Shown: positions 21,726 through 33,735, counted from the first letter of the stretch. The stretch: 64,000 nt of DNA from Parelaphostrongylus tenuis (GCA_019055375.1 JAHQIW010004548.1:93539-157538), one strand, 5' to 3'. Made by a program: numbers and translations. Notes: generated by a model not told the origin, from the sequence alone.

Positions 21726-22646
21726 CTGGAAGCCGAAATGCATATCAGTATGTAGAGAAACTTTAGTAGTATCTTAGTCAACTGTGTTATCAGGAGTACC
21801 TTCCAATTTCGTCTTCCCAGCCCCTGTAACGGCCTCTGCTTTGGGGGATATCTCGTAAATAAACTTACCAAAATGTAAAACTCGCTCTTATTTTTCCTGC
21901 TGAACCGTCTTTCCACAAAATAAGCACACGCGTAGAATCAGGAAGTATAAACACAAATCAAAAAGCCACAGGAGATCAAAGATCAGGGTAGCCTTATCAA
22001 AAAGTAGACGAATTTTTGAGTTTTCAGAGCTTGTACTATAAAATGAGTACTAGCAGTCTAAGGAAGGAGTTCTATTCAGCGAAATATAAGCGAGATAGTA
22101 TAGTAGAACAAGTCATTGTGTGAGACATAATCTTATCTTAAATTCTACAGCGTAATGAAAAAGTGTTTTAGAAAACGACTACGTGGAGCTGTACCTAGAG
22201 ATTCAAGCTTTTGAATGATTGCTAACACACCTATGAAAATTTTTGTCCAGCAAAAAAGATGGGCTTAAGAATTTGCTGCTGTTTACCCGAATTGTACCTT
22301 GAATCCACATTGTCTTGCAGGGCTTTCGATGCTAAAATAGCAGACATTCTATCGATATCACGTATTGGTCCACACAGTGGTGAATATTATTATAGTCTGG
22401 CACTCGTAAATTTTGCATGTTTTGAGCAATGAGTTTGAGAATATGTGATCTCCCAGTGAGCCTATGCTTAATAAAAATGGTGTGAGACTGGATAAAATGA
22501 CTTTTAACTGCCTGGGTTCCACGTCGATTTTGTGAGTGGCGCGCAGGCGAGCGCAGCTCATTACGATGTCGATATGGTAGTTTTCCAGTGAAATTTGGAT
22601 TCTTATCGCGGCTAAAGAGAGTTTAATTGTTAGTAACAGAGAAAAT
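21726..22646. other. No gene recognised
   Basis: Contains a probable minus-oriented fragment of family C near 22140-22300. The rest is unrecognised. Confidence 0.35.
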
Positions 22647-22943
22647 ATGGCAAAAGAGTCTTCGATAAAACTATATTTGGTAGGAACATGCAAGAACAAT
22701 CATGAAACAACGAACTGTTCTTCAACAGTGGTGCTGCACCTTGTAATGCGATGTGAGTTCAGCGATGATTTAAAGAATTTTTTTGAAATTGGTGGACCTC
22801 AGAAGCTGGAGCTTCTATGGAGTTTTGAAAGAGACTTTGCTCTATCGTCTTATGGACGGAAACTTTTTACAGATCCACTTATACTCTATATGAATATCGT
22901 TTCAACGCCGCAACCTAGAAATCATACCACTGCTTTTATCTAA
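22647..22943 (+). CDS. Unrecognised 98-codon open frame
   Basis: The longest frame in a gene-poor stretch, from ATGGCAAAAGAG to TAA, encoding a fairly ordinary soluble composition (for example SDDLKNFFEIGGPQKLELLW). It begins just after a possible acceptor (TTAGTAACAG). I recognise no domain and there is no neighbouring exon, so it may be chance or a gene relic. Confidence 0.15.
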   Translation: MAKESSIKLYLVGTCKNNHETTNCSSTVVLHLVMRCEFSDDLKNFFEIGGPQKLELLWSFERDFALSSYGRKLFTDPLILYMNIVSTPQPRNHTTAFI

Positions 22944-23089
22944 ACAACGTATTTTTGGAAGGAAACTTAGACGCTTACAAGAAAATGTCATTTTGATTTC
23001 TTCTGGAGCGATTTCATGCTTTCCTAATTCAAAACTCGTAATTAATATATGAGCCAACATGTCATGTTAAATGGGCTGAATTATAGAGC

Positions 23090-23130
23090 TCGATACAAGT
23101 GTTTCGACCTTGACGGTATCATCAGGTGAT
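23090..23130 (-). ncRNA. Hammerhead-like motif, probably degenerate
   Basis: Minus strand: CTGATGA (23125-23119), stem II ACC/GGT with a five-base loop, GAAAC (23105-23101), then stem III ACA/TGT around two bases and a GTA triplet. Stem I does not pair convincingly. Such motifs mark PLE termini, but no PLE coding sequence is next to it. Confidence 0.3.
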
Positions 23131-25480
23131 GTGTGAAGAAAAGCATTATCCCACAAGGCAACTTTAGACTTTTGGCAATGAAGATGTCTCAGTTATAGAA
23201 GGAATTTCACGATGCAAAAGTCAAAGGCGATGAAAAACAAATAACTGCTTGTCAAAAGTGATTCTATTACTGTGTGCTTTTCTGTTTAAAAAATGGTGTT
23301 TTGCATATCCTCTTCAGCCACACTCTCCATGCCTTTCATTCCTTCGGACAGTAATAATCATTTGCTGAAAACAAGGAATTATGTAAAATTTCTCAGTAAG
23401 ACACTCTCGCATGGATGGCACCCCTGCAGCAGCTGTATTAGATAAGCTACCGATTGATTATAATAGGTCTGGGATGAAACTTTGTGCACCAAAATAGACT
23501 ATCGGAAGAAAGTACAGGCCAAGTTATAAACCACAATGTTCGCGAGAGAATGCAAAATTGAAGGATACTAGGGTCATCCAATTTTATCGGAAAAAACAAT
23601 TTAAAAAATCAAAACGACACGAACTTTGCAATTTTGCTGCATTATAACGCTCGACTTCCAGCTGCAAACGCCTATCGAAAATGCCAATATAGAGCTAAGG
23701 TAAGAGGTTTTAGGAGGTTTCTCCCTACCCGCTTTACTTCATTGACGTTGTACAGTCATACAATTATTTGAAATTGTCAAATTCGATTTGCAATTAGCGA
23801 CTTAAAAAAAGGCGGTTCCCGGGTAAATAAGTCGTCATCTTCAGAGTTTCATAAAAGCCTAGATATAAAATATTCTGTATGTAAAAAATGGCGTTTTTCA
23901 CGCACTTCCAAACAAAAAGAAATTTTCATGTCTCAATATATGCAAAGCACACGTTGAATACTCTACCCCTGAGACTTTCTTGCTTCCGGTTAATTGAGGG
24001 TCGCCTAAACTCAGTTTTCTTCAAGATTATAAGGTTGAGTCTGGCTCTTGAAAACACCTTCACTGAGTGGTGTAAGAGCTAAAACAATATCACGTTTTGC
24101 ACTTTTAGATTTTAAGTAGGCTTTAAGCGGGTTTGTTTGGCAGTGCAATGAAGCCTATGGGGCAGTAGAATAAAATCTTGTTTGAAACAATGTAACAATT
24201 ACATTTCGAAACTGCTATGAGAGAGAGAAGAATTTTTTCCAAAAAAATGTCAAAGATCGTACACTTTTAACGCGGCTTTGAGGTAGCCACGCGCAGAGCG
24301 ATTCAAGAAGCGCGATAATATGCGCCAAGTGTAAAACTCAAGTTTGTTTCCGTTGTTACACCACATAGAGGAAGCCTTTTTAGAAACCAGGCGAACATTG
24401 AGATCCCCGAGATCTGAACTACCAAACGACTACTGAAGTCCAGGAAAAGCAGGAAAGACCTTGTTCTCAAAAGGTTGAAACATGAGTTAAGATGAAGGAT
24501 CTATACTATTCTTATTTCTAATGAGTGAGCACCAGAATCAATGAAAATGTTTTCAAAATTTTCCTCTATCTACTAGTCATTGTTGAGACTTGAAGTGGGT
24601 GGATAACTGCATTCACCTCCACAAACTCATCGATTTCTAGCCGAGCATGAGCATATCCCTTACGAATTGCCAACTTGGCAAAGTTCTTTCTCACTACTAT
24701 GGTCTATTCAAACCGATAGACGATTGCAAGTGGAGGTCTGTTTGCTTGAAATTGAAATTCAGATTATATCCATTAATACATGAAGGATATATGACTCAGT
24801 GTAGCAATAAATTAGTAAGGATACAAGCAAAAGCCAACCATAAGGACCAGAGGTATCGTCAAAAACAGCGAAATATACAGGCGGCAATGTCTGAGACAAG
24901 GAGTGGTGCCGTAGTTTACGGTGAAAAAGCGGCATCTTGTACGACTCTGCAGCAACGTTTATCAGCCGTTAATATATGCTAATTTGATGCTCGTATACTT
25001 CGTTCACGATTCGAAACAGCTCACGCAAAAAAGTGTTATACAGATTGAATAAAGTAACAAAGTAAATGTGATGTTAAGTAGAAATACTGAGAAAACATGG
25101 AGCCGACCAAATACATACCAGATAGTTTACAGATCTTCTGCTCGTCTTAGCAATACAATTATACATCACCAATGCCTCATCTACAAAAGCTCACCGTCGA
25201 ACTTATGCATGCGCTAAATCCAAATCAACTTGCACATATTACAGAATCTCAGAACTCTTACATGGTCAATGTAAAATCTTTAGGAAATGCATGGCACAAT
25301 CTCAAATTAAATATCAAGCCTGTACTTTGCTAACAGCTTTTTCCATTCTTTATTTCTATGCGCACAGAATGCAGTACATTGAGCTCTTTGAACATATTTC
25401 AAATGAACAACTCGAAAGACCGACTTTCTTGAAACCTCGGCATGTTAATAATATAAAGCTTTTAAAATAAAAAAAAGCTC
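23131..25480. other. No gene recognised
   Basis: Includes a 111-codon open frame at 24647-24982 without recognisable domain or splice support. No repeat identified. Confidence 0.35.
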
Positions 25481-25483
25481 CCA

Positions 25484-26112
25484 AGACCGACTGTCTATTA
25501 ACCTCGGCATGCTTCAGTATGATTCTTGATTTTCTTCTTTGAGCAGAACACGAGGTGTTACATTAAACTTTATTCGATGGCTGACGTTTCGGCAGTTCGC
25601 CTTCTTCAGAGCCTGGAAAGGTCAAAATGTTTGCAATACAATCAGTCAAACACCTCCATCACTTCTTTAGAGAAAATCACCAGACCTAGATTTCAATCGC
25701 ATCAAGCAAAAATCAACACTTAACATACTCACCGCTTTTTATATGTGTTCCACTGGATGATCCAAGTGGAGATCACCGGCAAGAGAGACACATAGGCTCG
25801 TAATGCACCCTACCCATCAAAACAACAGTCTTATATACTGGCTCATATCACGAGTGTTTACAAGGCATTCCTCCCTGCGGTTTATGGTTGGATTGGTCGT
25901 ATTAATCCAAAATGCTTCCAAGATCTTTCGCGCTGATGTTTTTTGCTCCTGCGCAAGGATGGTGACTTCGATTTCAAAATCAACTCCGTCGTGCTTCTGT
26001 GCTCTATGCGTCCCTAGCGGGGTGTTTTGTCTATTAAGACGCTTGTCAGCTAGGTGTTCTTCTATGCGTGCATAGAGCGGCCTACCCGTTTCGCCAATAC
26101 TGATAGAAAACA
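25484..26112 (-). mobile_element. Penelope-like element, inverted 3' fragment
   Basis: A minus-strand frame (25817-26146) encodes the second half of a GIY-YIG endonuclease, starting at IGETGRPLYARIEEHL and continuing GTHRAQKHD, KTSARKILEAFWIN. This domain is diagnostic for endonuclease-bearing PLEs. It starts inside the GIY-YIG motif, where the sequence switches to the plus-oriented copy. Downstream on minus lies the hammerhead-like terminus. The outer border CTATTAACCTCGGCATGCTT recurs beside the PLE at 33 kb. Confidence 0.85.
25579..25613 (-). ncRNA. Hammerhead ribozyme motif, PLE left terminus
   Basis: Minus strand: GGCT, CTGAAGA (25609-25603), one base, stem II GGC/GCC, GAAAC (25590-25586), GTC, AGCC. 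GGCT and AGCC form a 4-bp stem I, CTGAAGA fits CUGANGA, and GTC is the classic cleavage triplet. Stem III is only ACGT, so it could form only between two molecules. Hammerheads in PLE pseudo-LTRs are established; activity of this copy is not. Confidence 0.6.
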
Positions 26113-27600
26113 TAGAAAACGTAGACATGTTGGCTTGTCGGTCCAACAGCTTATCACACTCCTTAAGACATGCCTAAGCTGTTCGATATTTAGGTGGTCG
26201 GGGAAATATTTCGCACAAATTAGGGGGTTGGCAATGGGGCAAAGACTAAAATCCAGCTTAGACATCGCTTTCATGTCAAAGTGGAAGCTCCAGTTCTCCA
26301 TCGGCATCCAATACTCTACTGTCGATATATAGACGATTGCTTTATCGTCTGCTCTACACAAGAGGAGATGGATAAATGATTCGAAATTCTCAACGGACAG
26401 CCAGAGTTTATTAAAATGACGCGAGAACAACGAAATTCAGAGAGCTGGCTTCCCTTCTTGAATGGTCAAGTCCAACTTAATGAAAATGGCTACAACACAA
26501 AATGGTATCGCAAGCCTAGTAACAAAAACATCTTGGTACATTACCTTTCTTCTCATCCCTCACATACTAAAAAAGCACTTATCCGAAATATGTATCGAAC
26601 AGCTGTAAGTGTTTGTAGGGAGACGATGAAAGAAGGGAATCACTAGACTTAGCGCGAAAAAATAGACATTTCTAATGGGTACAAAGAAAGAACAGCAACT
26701 AACGTTAGGCCCAAAAGCAGCGAAAAGCCTCGCAATGGAAACAACAGTGCGCCACACCTAGACAATGAGGTACCTCTTATACTACCTTTCATAACAGACG
26801 AAGTCAGTACCGCTATTAGAAGGTGTCTAAAAAACAGTGGTCTAGAAGATTCTGTAGGAATTGTAGAAATTCCTCACAAAACACTGCGTCGTCAATTAGT
26901 TCGAAACCGCTTGTATGACCGGCTATGTAATACAAAGGACTGCGTTATTTGTTCCAACGGTAGAGATGGTGATTGCATAAGCGTAGGTACAATATACCTT
27001 ATCTCTTGTATGACATGTGGTGGTGAATATATTGGCGAAACAGGCAGACCACTTCACATCCGCATCAAAGAGCACCTAGATGAGAAAACAGATAAAGACC
27101 CAGGTAAAACTCTAGGTACACACAGGATTCAAAGACACAACGATGACGACTTCGAGGTAGAAGTCAAAATCCTAGGGCACGAACCAAAAACATCGGCGCG
27201 AAAGACCCTTGAAGCTTTTTGGATAAATTCCAAAAACCCGCAAATGAACAAAAATGGAGAGTGCCTTAACATAACCAACCATATGGCACCTTATCTCAGA
27301 TTAATTTTCTAGCATGGGTCTCAGCTGACACCTATACATAATTTGACCTAGTGACATGGGGGCGGGTTCATACGTCACCCTGGCGCTAACGACATAGGTA
27401 GTCCGTGGATTAGATGGTAAGGTGAGTGGTTTTCCCTGAATCAATTATCGCTCACAATACCTTAGGTTTTCAAAGTATCTTTTTTTTTCTTCCCTTAGTA
27501 TATAGTCATATAGATAAAGGTACAACGAATAATACGTTCAGGCTCTGAAGAAGGCGTATTTGCCGAAACGTCAGCCACAAGCAAACGCGAAAACCCATCG
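26113..27600 (+). mobile_element. Penelope-like element, 5'-truncated, dead
   Basis: Order on +: reverse transcriptase with QIRGLAMG-like motif (FAQIRGLAMGQRLKSSLDIA, 26205-26270), catalytic LYCRYIDDCFIV (26314-26349), a TGA at 26372, thumb WLPFLNGQVQLNENGYNTKW and YRKPSNKN, a stop at 26644, a linker with VEIPHKTLRRQLVRNRLYDR and a cysteine cluster (CNTKDCVIC), then an intact GIY-YIG domain at 26911-27312 (TIYLISC, YIGETGRP, RIKEHL). The RT and YIDD segments are in different frames. A hammerhead-like terminus closes the 3' end. With the inverted left fragment it forms a composite whose two 3' ends face outwards. Confidence 0.9.
27541..27576 (+). ncRNA. Hammerhead ribozyme motif, PLE right terminus
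   Basis: GGCT (27541-27544), CTGAAGA (27545-27551), A, GGC, six-base loop, GCC (27562-27564), GAAAC (27565-27569), GTC (27570-27572), AGCC (27573-27576). Stems I and II pair perfectly. It is the mirror copy of the motif at 25579-25613, differing mainly in the stem II loop. Confidence 0.65.
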
Positions 27601-27959
27601 ACCGGAAAGAAGAACAATCGATTAGGGAAAAAGATACTAACCTCGTTAAGCTTAAAATAAAGAGTAGTTTTCTAAGCTTATTTTTATTTTCAAAGTTTTA
27701 TATTTCAAATGGGTGGTAAAATCATAAAAAAAATTTAACTTGAGCTAAAAACAGTTGCATAAGTAAAGGTTACAGCAATAATTAATGAATTTTAGTGTTC
27801 TAAAATATTCAACGTCGTTAAACATGTAAATCATGCGATGATTATTGTTTATTGCATATCTCAGGAAGCTAACGGCATTAGAGGATAGGTGAACTTTGAT
27901 TATGAATGATCACACTACTGGAGAAGGTGAAACATTTACAAGTGTTTTATTGTACCTAA
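27601..27959. other. No gene recognised
   Basis: AT-rich sequence between the PLE and a tRNA-derived repeat. Nothing recognised. Confidence 0.4.
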
Positions 27960-28165
27960 CGATGTTGAGTGATGTGCAAAACTTTGACGTCAGGCGGGTC
28001 TCGAACTCTCAGCTAACCCTTTCCTCTTATGCTATGTAGCGTAGAAAAAGTAATGGTAAAAGAGGCGTCGGTAGAGCAATTGATTAAGCTCGTGTTCCCA
28101 AAAAGGGATGAAGCCCAGATTCGACTCCCGTCAGACTCGAAGTTTTTGCACATCAATAAGCATTG
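27960..28165. repeat. tRNA-derived inverted pair
   Basis: Left half: GATGTTGAGTGATGTGCAAA followed by CGTCAGGCGGGTCTCGAAC (minus B box). Right half: CAGATTCGACTCCCGTCAG (plus B box), then TTTTTGCACATCAATAA. Same family as 11.4 and 19.9 kb. Confidence 0.65.
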
Positions 28166-28559
28166 TTGGATATGGCTAAGATATTTAGCACTACAAAAAA
28201 GCCGTTGACTAAAAAGAATTATTCTATTAGGCTTAACAAATACGGAAGTTATAGCAAATGAGTGAATCATGGTGTGATGAAAATTCACCGCGTTGACGCT
28301 TTCTCATGGAAATACGATCTAATAATTGTCTTTGCAGCCGTTATTTGGGACAAGAAAAGGAAGGGAACAAAACGCACCGATTATTGAATAATAGCCCTCT
28401 ACTTCAAATGAATCACTTCTTGCAGGTGCATAATAATAGCCAAAATTCCACCTTATGAAATCGACGTGCATGATCAGCTCAAAAAATTTGCAACGCATGA
28501 ATAAAATCTGCTTAGACACGCGAGATATCATATTATTCGTTTCGAGTGTTTTCTTGAGA

Positions 28560-28790
28560 CTACGCTCAAATCTCAATACGTCTGATAATTATTGTTAAGC
28601 CACACATGTGGTCTGTTATGGGCACTAAGGAGGTTTTCCACAAGAGGGAATGACATAGTCGAAAGGCACTGTGGCAACGACGAGGCTGCGAGGCCTAAAC
28701 ACGTTTGTATTCTACTGCATAAGTGCCCATAACAAACCATATGCATGGCTCGAAAATAATTATCAAACGCATGCCATAGCCAGCCAAATA
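28560..28790 (+). repeat. Dispersed family B, copy 3
   Basis: Contains GAAAGGCACTGTGGCAAC, then GACGAGGCTGCGAGGCCTAA and ACACGT. This is the family B core with stem II GGC/GCC kept, one base lost from the CTGACGA box, and TAAAC for GAAAC. Imperfectly palindromic: TGTGGTCTGTTATGGGCACT and AGTGCCCATAACAAACCATA. Confidence 0.5.
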
Positions 28791-30274
28791 CTATTGATGA
28801 GACAATCACGTAAATATAACAAGGTTCCGCTTTCTTTCCAAAAATCCCCTCTACAATAGTCAAAGTTGGCATTGTAACGCGGATCTTTAGAACAAGTGTT
28901 AGAGAATTCGAATGAGACGATAAACGGGTAAATGAACCATTCAATGGGAGAACTGATCATAATTTTAGAATAAGCTTTTCTAAATGTGGCCATCATGTAG
29001 TCTTCAATCACACGTTCCAATCCATACTATGACTACTATGACTGGTATTACCTTGTCTCCCCTGCAAAATTAAACGTTACAACATGAGAAGTCATCTAGA
29101 TAAGCACTGAATTTAAAGGAAAAAATCCTGCCATCAAGGAAGATTCAAACTTTCGTGAGTGAAGTTTGAAAAGCGGCGGTCATTCGCTGGTCATTAGCGG
29201 TCATTAATGAGCTACTCGTCTGATGTGTAACTGAAATACACAGCAATTGTAAACATAAAAGAGTCACTGAAAACTTCCATGAGTGACAGGAATGCGCTAA
29301 TTTAAAAATCTAGCAAGTAGAGACGAAAGAAAAATACTGAAAAAATAATTAGAGGTGATGAAAACTGGAAGATAGCAGCTCTGAGCATTTCGATGTCATG
29401 CTTACACAGAAGCTGTACAACTGCAATAGTGGTTTTTCTTAATTCTCTTTCACTATAAATAATCGTTATCGTTATATAAAAGCCAACAATTAACAACTAT
29501 CAAAGCTATCCGAACTCAAACAACTGAGAATTAATTAGAAAAGAACTTGTACAGCTCAGTTATCTAATAATAAGAGCACTATTAGTCTCATTAGTGGAAT
29601 ATGACTCTTAAGCAGACATCATAGAAATGGATCAACCGCACGTAGTCGAGTCTCATCATAAATGAATGCTTAAGGCGTGAAAGAGAAAATTTTCATTAAA
29701 AACAAATTTACAACTTGCTCACTCTTCATCTTCAGACCTCATTTGAAGAATTCATCTTGTAAAAATGATGCGAAATTTGGATGAAAGCAAAAGTTGTCCG
29801 GTGAAGATATAGTAATACAGTGATCTTCAAAACGAAGCAACGGCAATAAGCAAGCGCATCAGTTATTTACATTCGTTCTCGAAAAGACAGAAAAGAGACA
29901 AAAGCCTGTATGAGAACGAGCGGGTCTGATAAGAGTGGTTGATCGCAGAGGCAGTATTGGAAAACCATCAATCAATTACTGACAGACTTGAAAGCTTTAT
30001 TTTTGAGCTTAGACACACTTTAGCTCACGCTAAATGCTGTTAAACTAATTTAAAGCTCTTTGCGTCTTCCTTTAGGTTTTTCATCAAAGTGTGCCTCAAA
30101 TGCCATAACAAGGAAAACGTGATGCAAACCAGCAAGAGATTTCTTCGTAAATGCACCTGTCAGCAAAATTAGCTATTATATATGTATCGAAATTCTCGTT
30201 TTAGAAGTCTAGTGCTATAAGAGGAAGTTTCATCCAAATCATGACCTTAAATACGTCAGTGAGGTTGAAATCAT
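28791..30274. other. No gene recognised
   Basis: AT-rich, no convincing frame, no named repeat. Confidence 0.4.
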
Positions 30275-30605
30275 TAGGTCGCTCCATAAGTTATGAAACT
30301 GGAGCAATAAACACCAAATTTATAAGCCAAAAGTAATTGAAATTGCATGATTTCAAAATCATTCAATTGTGCATTTTCTCCTGAACATTTGGGTATATAA
30401 CATTCCTAAATCTGTTATGAGATGGAGCTGTTGTGGGAACAAATTTGCTCAGTACTCATGCACGAATGTCGCGTTGGGTAAAATGCTAGTGAAGTGGCGC
30501 CAAGATCAGCTTAGCTTCCTATGGACAGCCCGAGCGCGACTGATTATCCAAACTGATCTCTGCAGCTTTGAACTTCGCGAACCATTTCAAAATAAGGTGC
30601 ACAAG
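30275..30605. repeat. Family A, truncated copy 3
   Basis: The left end TAGGTCGCTCCATAAG and the left arm (AGTACTCATGCACGAATG) are present. The right arm is missing after CTTCGCGAACCATTTC. Confidence 0.6.
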
Positions 30606-32265
30606 TACGCTGGATGGCCACTGATCAGTGGGTAAAGAAAGAAATTTACTAAGATATTCAGCCTATCAGAGAACAATCCACTCCTTCTCTGGATAAGAAC
30701 GTCCGTGTGAGACTTACACAAGCTGAGTAATAAACTTCAGTCGGAGATCAACATCGACCTGAGGTGCAATATGCGATAGTGTACGATTGCATATGCGTTA
30801 CGTGGTTCAATTTGTGACGAAGATAAAAAAGTGTGGCTTGTTGAAGTAGAAATAAAGACAGCTCGTCCCCAGGACTGACACACAAGTACGCTGAATAACT
30901 GCTGTTCATTCACCGGGGTAGGATCTTCACTGAGATATTTTCTTTGCCAGAAAACAACTGATCGCTTTCTTTCTTTTTGATCGTAACCCTCACTCCGTTG
31001 CAACCCCTTTTAAAAAGTGCGCTATTCGAAGTCTTAGAGCTTTAGTAGCTATTCCACTGCTCAAACGCGGCGATATCAATGATGTATATCATTGCTGAAG
31101 CAGCCGATTTATTGCGCTGCTATAATAGAAGCAAAATTATGTTTCACACTCGAGCACTCTTCGCTGAGCAAAGCTTTTTCTCAAAAATTTCAGCATAATT
31201 TTCATAGTCCAAATCTCAGCAATTTGGCTGGCGCTCAACTGTGCAAATCTCAGCAGTTCTTGTATCCTGTTCGTTACCTTCCTTAAATCATGCGCGATGT
31301 TCCTCTGTCCCTTTGAGGGTCAGCGTTGATAGGATGGCAAAGCAACGCCACCGCTTTCTCTGCGGTGGCGAGACCGTGGCGCATAGAGTGAGCTTTTTGC
31401 ACACACATTTGATATATTGCTTTCATTGTAAAATGCATAGAAGTAGTACAGTTTTATTAGTGATTGCATTAGAGTAGCTAAGCTTTGGTATCGGTTGCGA
31501 GTGTGTATTGTGTGCCGTTTGGTTGCTCGGTTGAACTGTTCATTAATAGCGCGCGAGTTTTACATTATTTATCCTTAAGACAAACAATGTTAATCTTGGA
31601 ACTAACGAACAACCTGTAATAGATAATGATTATAGCAATACCACACTAGTAGAAACACGGATTAGCGGCAGGTCGAGGAGCGGTAACGGTGCATGATGAT
31701 GAAATAGATGTGCGCTCAACTGCAAGATGTTCGCAACACGATCTCTATAGAGGAATAAGAACCACACAATGCATAGAGCAGTGACTACACACATAGACAT
31801 ATATACGATAACATGGACCACGGCAAATTATTAGCAAGGCGATCTCAAGCCAAAACAGAAGGGAGGCGCAGCCGTGCCCCAAAGGGGGTCAGTGGGCGAA
31901 TGGCACTGCTGTAAAAGTTATACTTTTCCGAAATTTTTGTTTTTCGTTATTTTGTGAAAAGCTTACACGCACAACATTAGCCAGGTGCTATGGAAAACAC
32001 TTTTGGCTGCCAATTCAAGCACACAAGCCTTCGCATTGCGCGAAAACAAGATGGTGTGGGGGAATAGAGACCGGCTGATGTTGCACGAATACTCCGGCCA
32101 GCTGTTGAGGAAAACAAGAGCCAGTGATTTAGCTCACGTCTATGCAACAACTTAATCATAATGATTATCTGTAAGTAGATATATCATTAGTTAAGAGCAT
32201 GTGAAATAAATAATAGCAAAAACTTCTAATCGACTATTTTGAGACCTCGCTCCAAACGATATGAC
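30606..32265. other. No gene recognised
   Basis: Contains a perfect 9-bp GC hairpin (31346-31370). A stretch at 31145-31225 (GAGCAAAGCTTTTTCTCAAA) resembles 37325-37350. No gene. Confidence 0.4.
31346..31370. repeat. Perfect GC-rich hairpin
   Basis: CGCCACCGC and GCGGTGGCG around a seven-base loop. Unusually GC-rich for the region; no associated gene seen. Confidence 0.5.
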
Positions 32266-32269
32266 GACA

Positions 32270-32600
32270 ACATATTTTGAGCCTTTCATGACATCTCTTA
32301 CGGCACTTATAAAGAATTAGACACGTGCATCGGCCTTCCAGCCTTATTATTAGCACGGTATCTTTTCATTTAGTCAGTTGGTCGAAGATATATCCATGTA
32401 ACAGTTGATCGACAATCAATCACTCTGAAAGAGCGAACCGGTGATCCTTTCACCGGACGTTCGATACAAAAAGTTCGCCGTTGCTTGCTGATGAAGCTGT
32501 AGGTCAAAGCATAAGTGCCGTAACAGACCCCACGCAAGGCTCGGAATATGCTATAAAAAAACCCTTTATTCGACAGAATATCTGCTAAGTCTGATAATTT
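32270..32600 (-). repeat. Dispersed family B, copy 4
   Basis: TATTTTGAGCCTTTCATGAC and CGGCACTTATAAAG, then on minus an AAGGCTGGAAGGCC stem with CACGTGTC. The catalytic-type boxes are mutated (TAATAATA for CTGACGA). Confidence 0.45.
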
Positions 32601-32954
32601 TTCAAATTGGAGGGATGAAATGCTTAAGGATCTCTTAGTGGTGTCAAACTAGCACCGCTTTCTTGCCGAACGACGTAACCATGACTGTGATATCCACCTC
32701 TCATGCCATAATTTATATTACACTCAAAGTGGAACACCTTGTTAATCTACATTAGTAGAACCTCACAAGAAAGCAGACGTAGCGCTCATGAAATCTTCTC
32801 TCTGATTTCGGGGCAGGACGTGTGATTCTTGTTGCACAGGTGGAATGATTGAATCATTTTGTTTGCTATTTCTTATTTTTGACATCTTTCGTCGACTACA
32901 TCTTCATCGACAACAGTTTTTGCTAATCCGCGAAAATGCTGACTAATTCCCAAG

Positions 32955-33735
32955 ACTCTCCTCTATTTTCCATCTATTAACCTCGGCATGCCTCAGTAGT
33001 TACTTATTTACTTCTTAAGCTAGACACGAAACGTTATAATAATCATTATTAAAATAGCTGATTATTCGGCACTCTTGTCTCCTTCAAAGGCTGGAAAGAT
33101 CAAGTTGTTCAAAATCAATCAATCAAACACCTCCATCACTCTTCGAGAAAAATCATCAAACCCAGGCTTCAATCGCATCAAGCACAAAATCAACTTTTAA
33201 CATACTCACCGTTCTTTGCATGTCTTCCATTGAATGATGCAGATGAAGATCCCCGGGAGGAGACGATATAGACTTGTAGTGCACTTCACCTATCGAAACA
33301 ATAATCTTGTATATTGTTTCATATCGCGAGTGACGGCAAGGTATTCCTCCTTGAGGTTCAAAGTTGTATTGTTCATATTAATTATAACGCTTTTAGAATC
33401 TATAGTGCTGATGTTTCATGTTCCTGCGCAAGGATGGTGACTTCTATGTCAAATCATTTGTTATGCATCTTTATTCTATACGTGCGTAGCGGCGTGTTTG
33501 CTTTAGTGTTACATTTATCGGCTAGGTGTTCTTCTATGCGGACATAGAGTGACCCACTCGTCTCGCCAATATATTTTCCACCGCACACTTTGCAAGAGAA
33601 TACTCAAGCTCTGCCTACGCTATTCAATTCACCGTCTCTGCTATAGGGCACGTTTGGTATTGTTTCGTTGAAGAGAGACGATCATACAAGTGGTTGCGAA
33701 CCTGGAGCTTCAGAGTATTAGGTCGTATTTTCGTG
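32955..33735 (-). mobile_element. Penelope-like element 2, 3' part (dead)
   Basis: Minus-strand GIY-YIG remnants between 33230 and 33600 (RIEEHLADK-like, VTILAQEHETSA-like) with stops, and linker remnants to about 33730 (VRNHLYDRLS-like). The border CTATTAACCTCGGCATGCCT is shared with PLE 1. The terminal hammerhead region near 33045-33095 is mutated beyond a working core. Confidence 0.75.

Noticed and set aside
26062..26430. 122-codon minus-strand frame
   Set aside because: Antisense of the PLE reverse transcriptase, which has the recognisable YIDD and GLAMG motifs on plus.
31346..31370. Rho-independent terminator
   Set aside because: A perfect hairpin but no T tract, and the DNA is eukaryotic.
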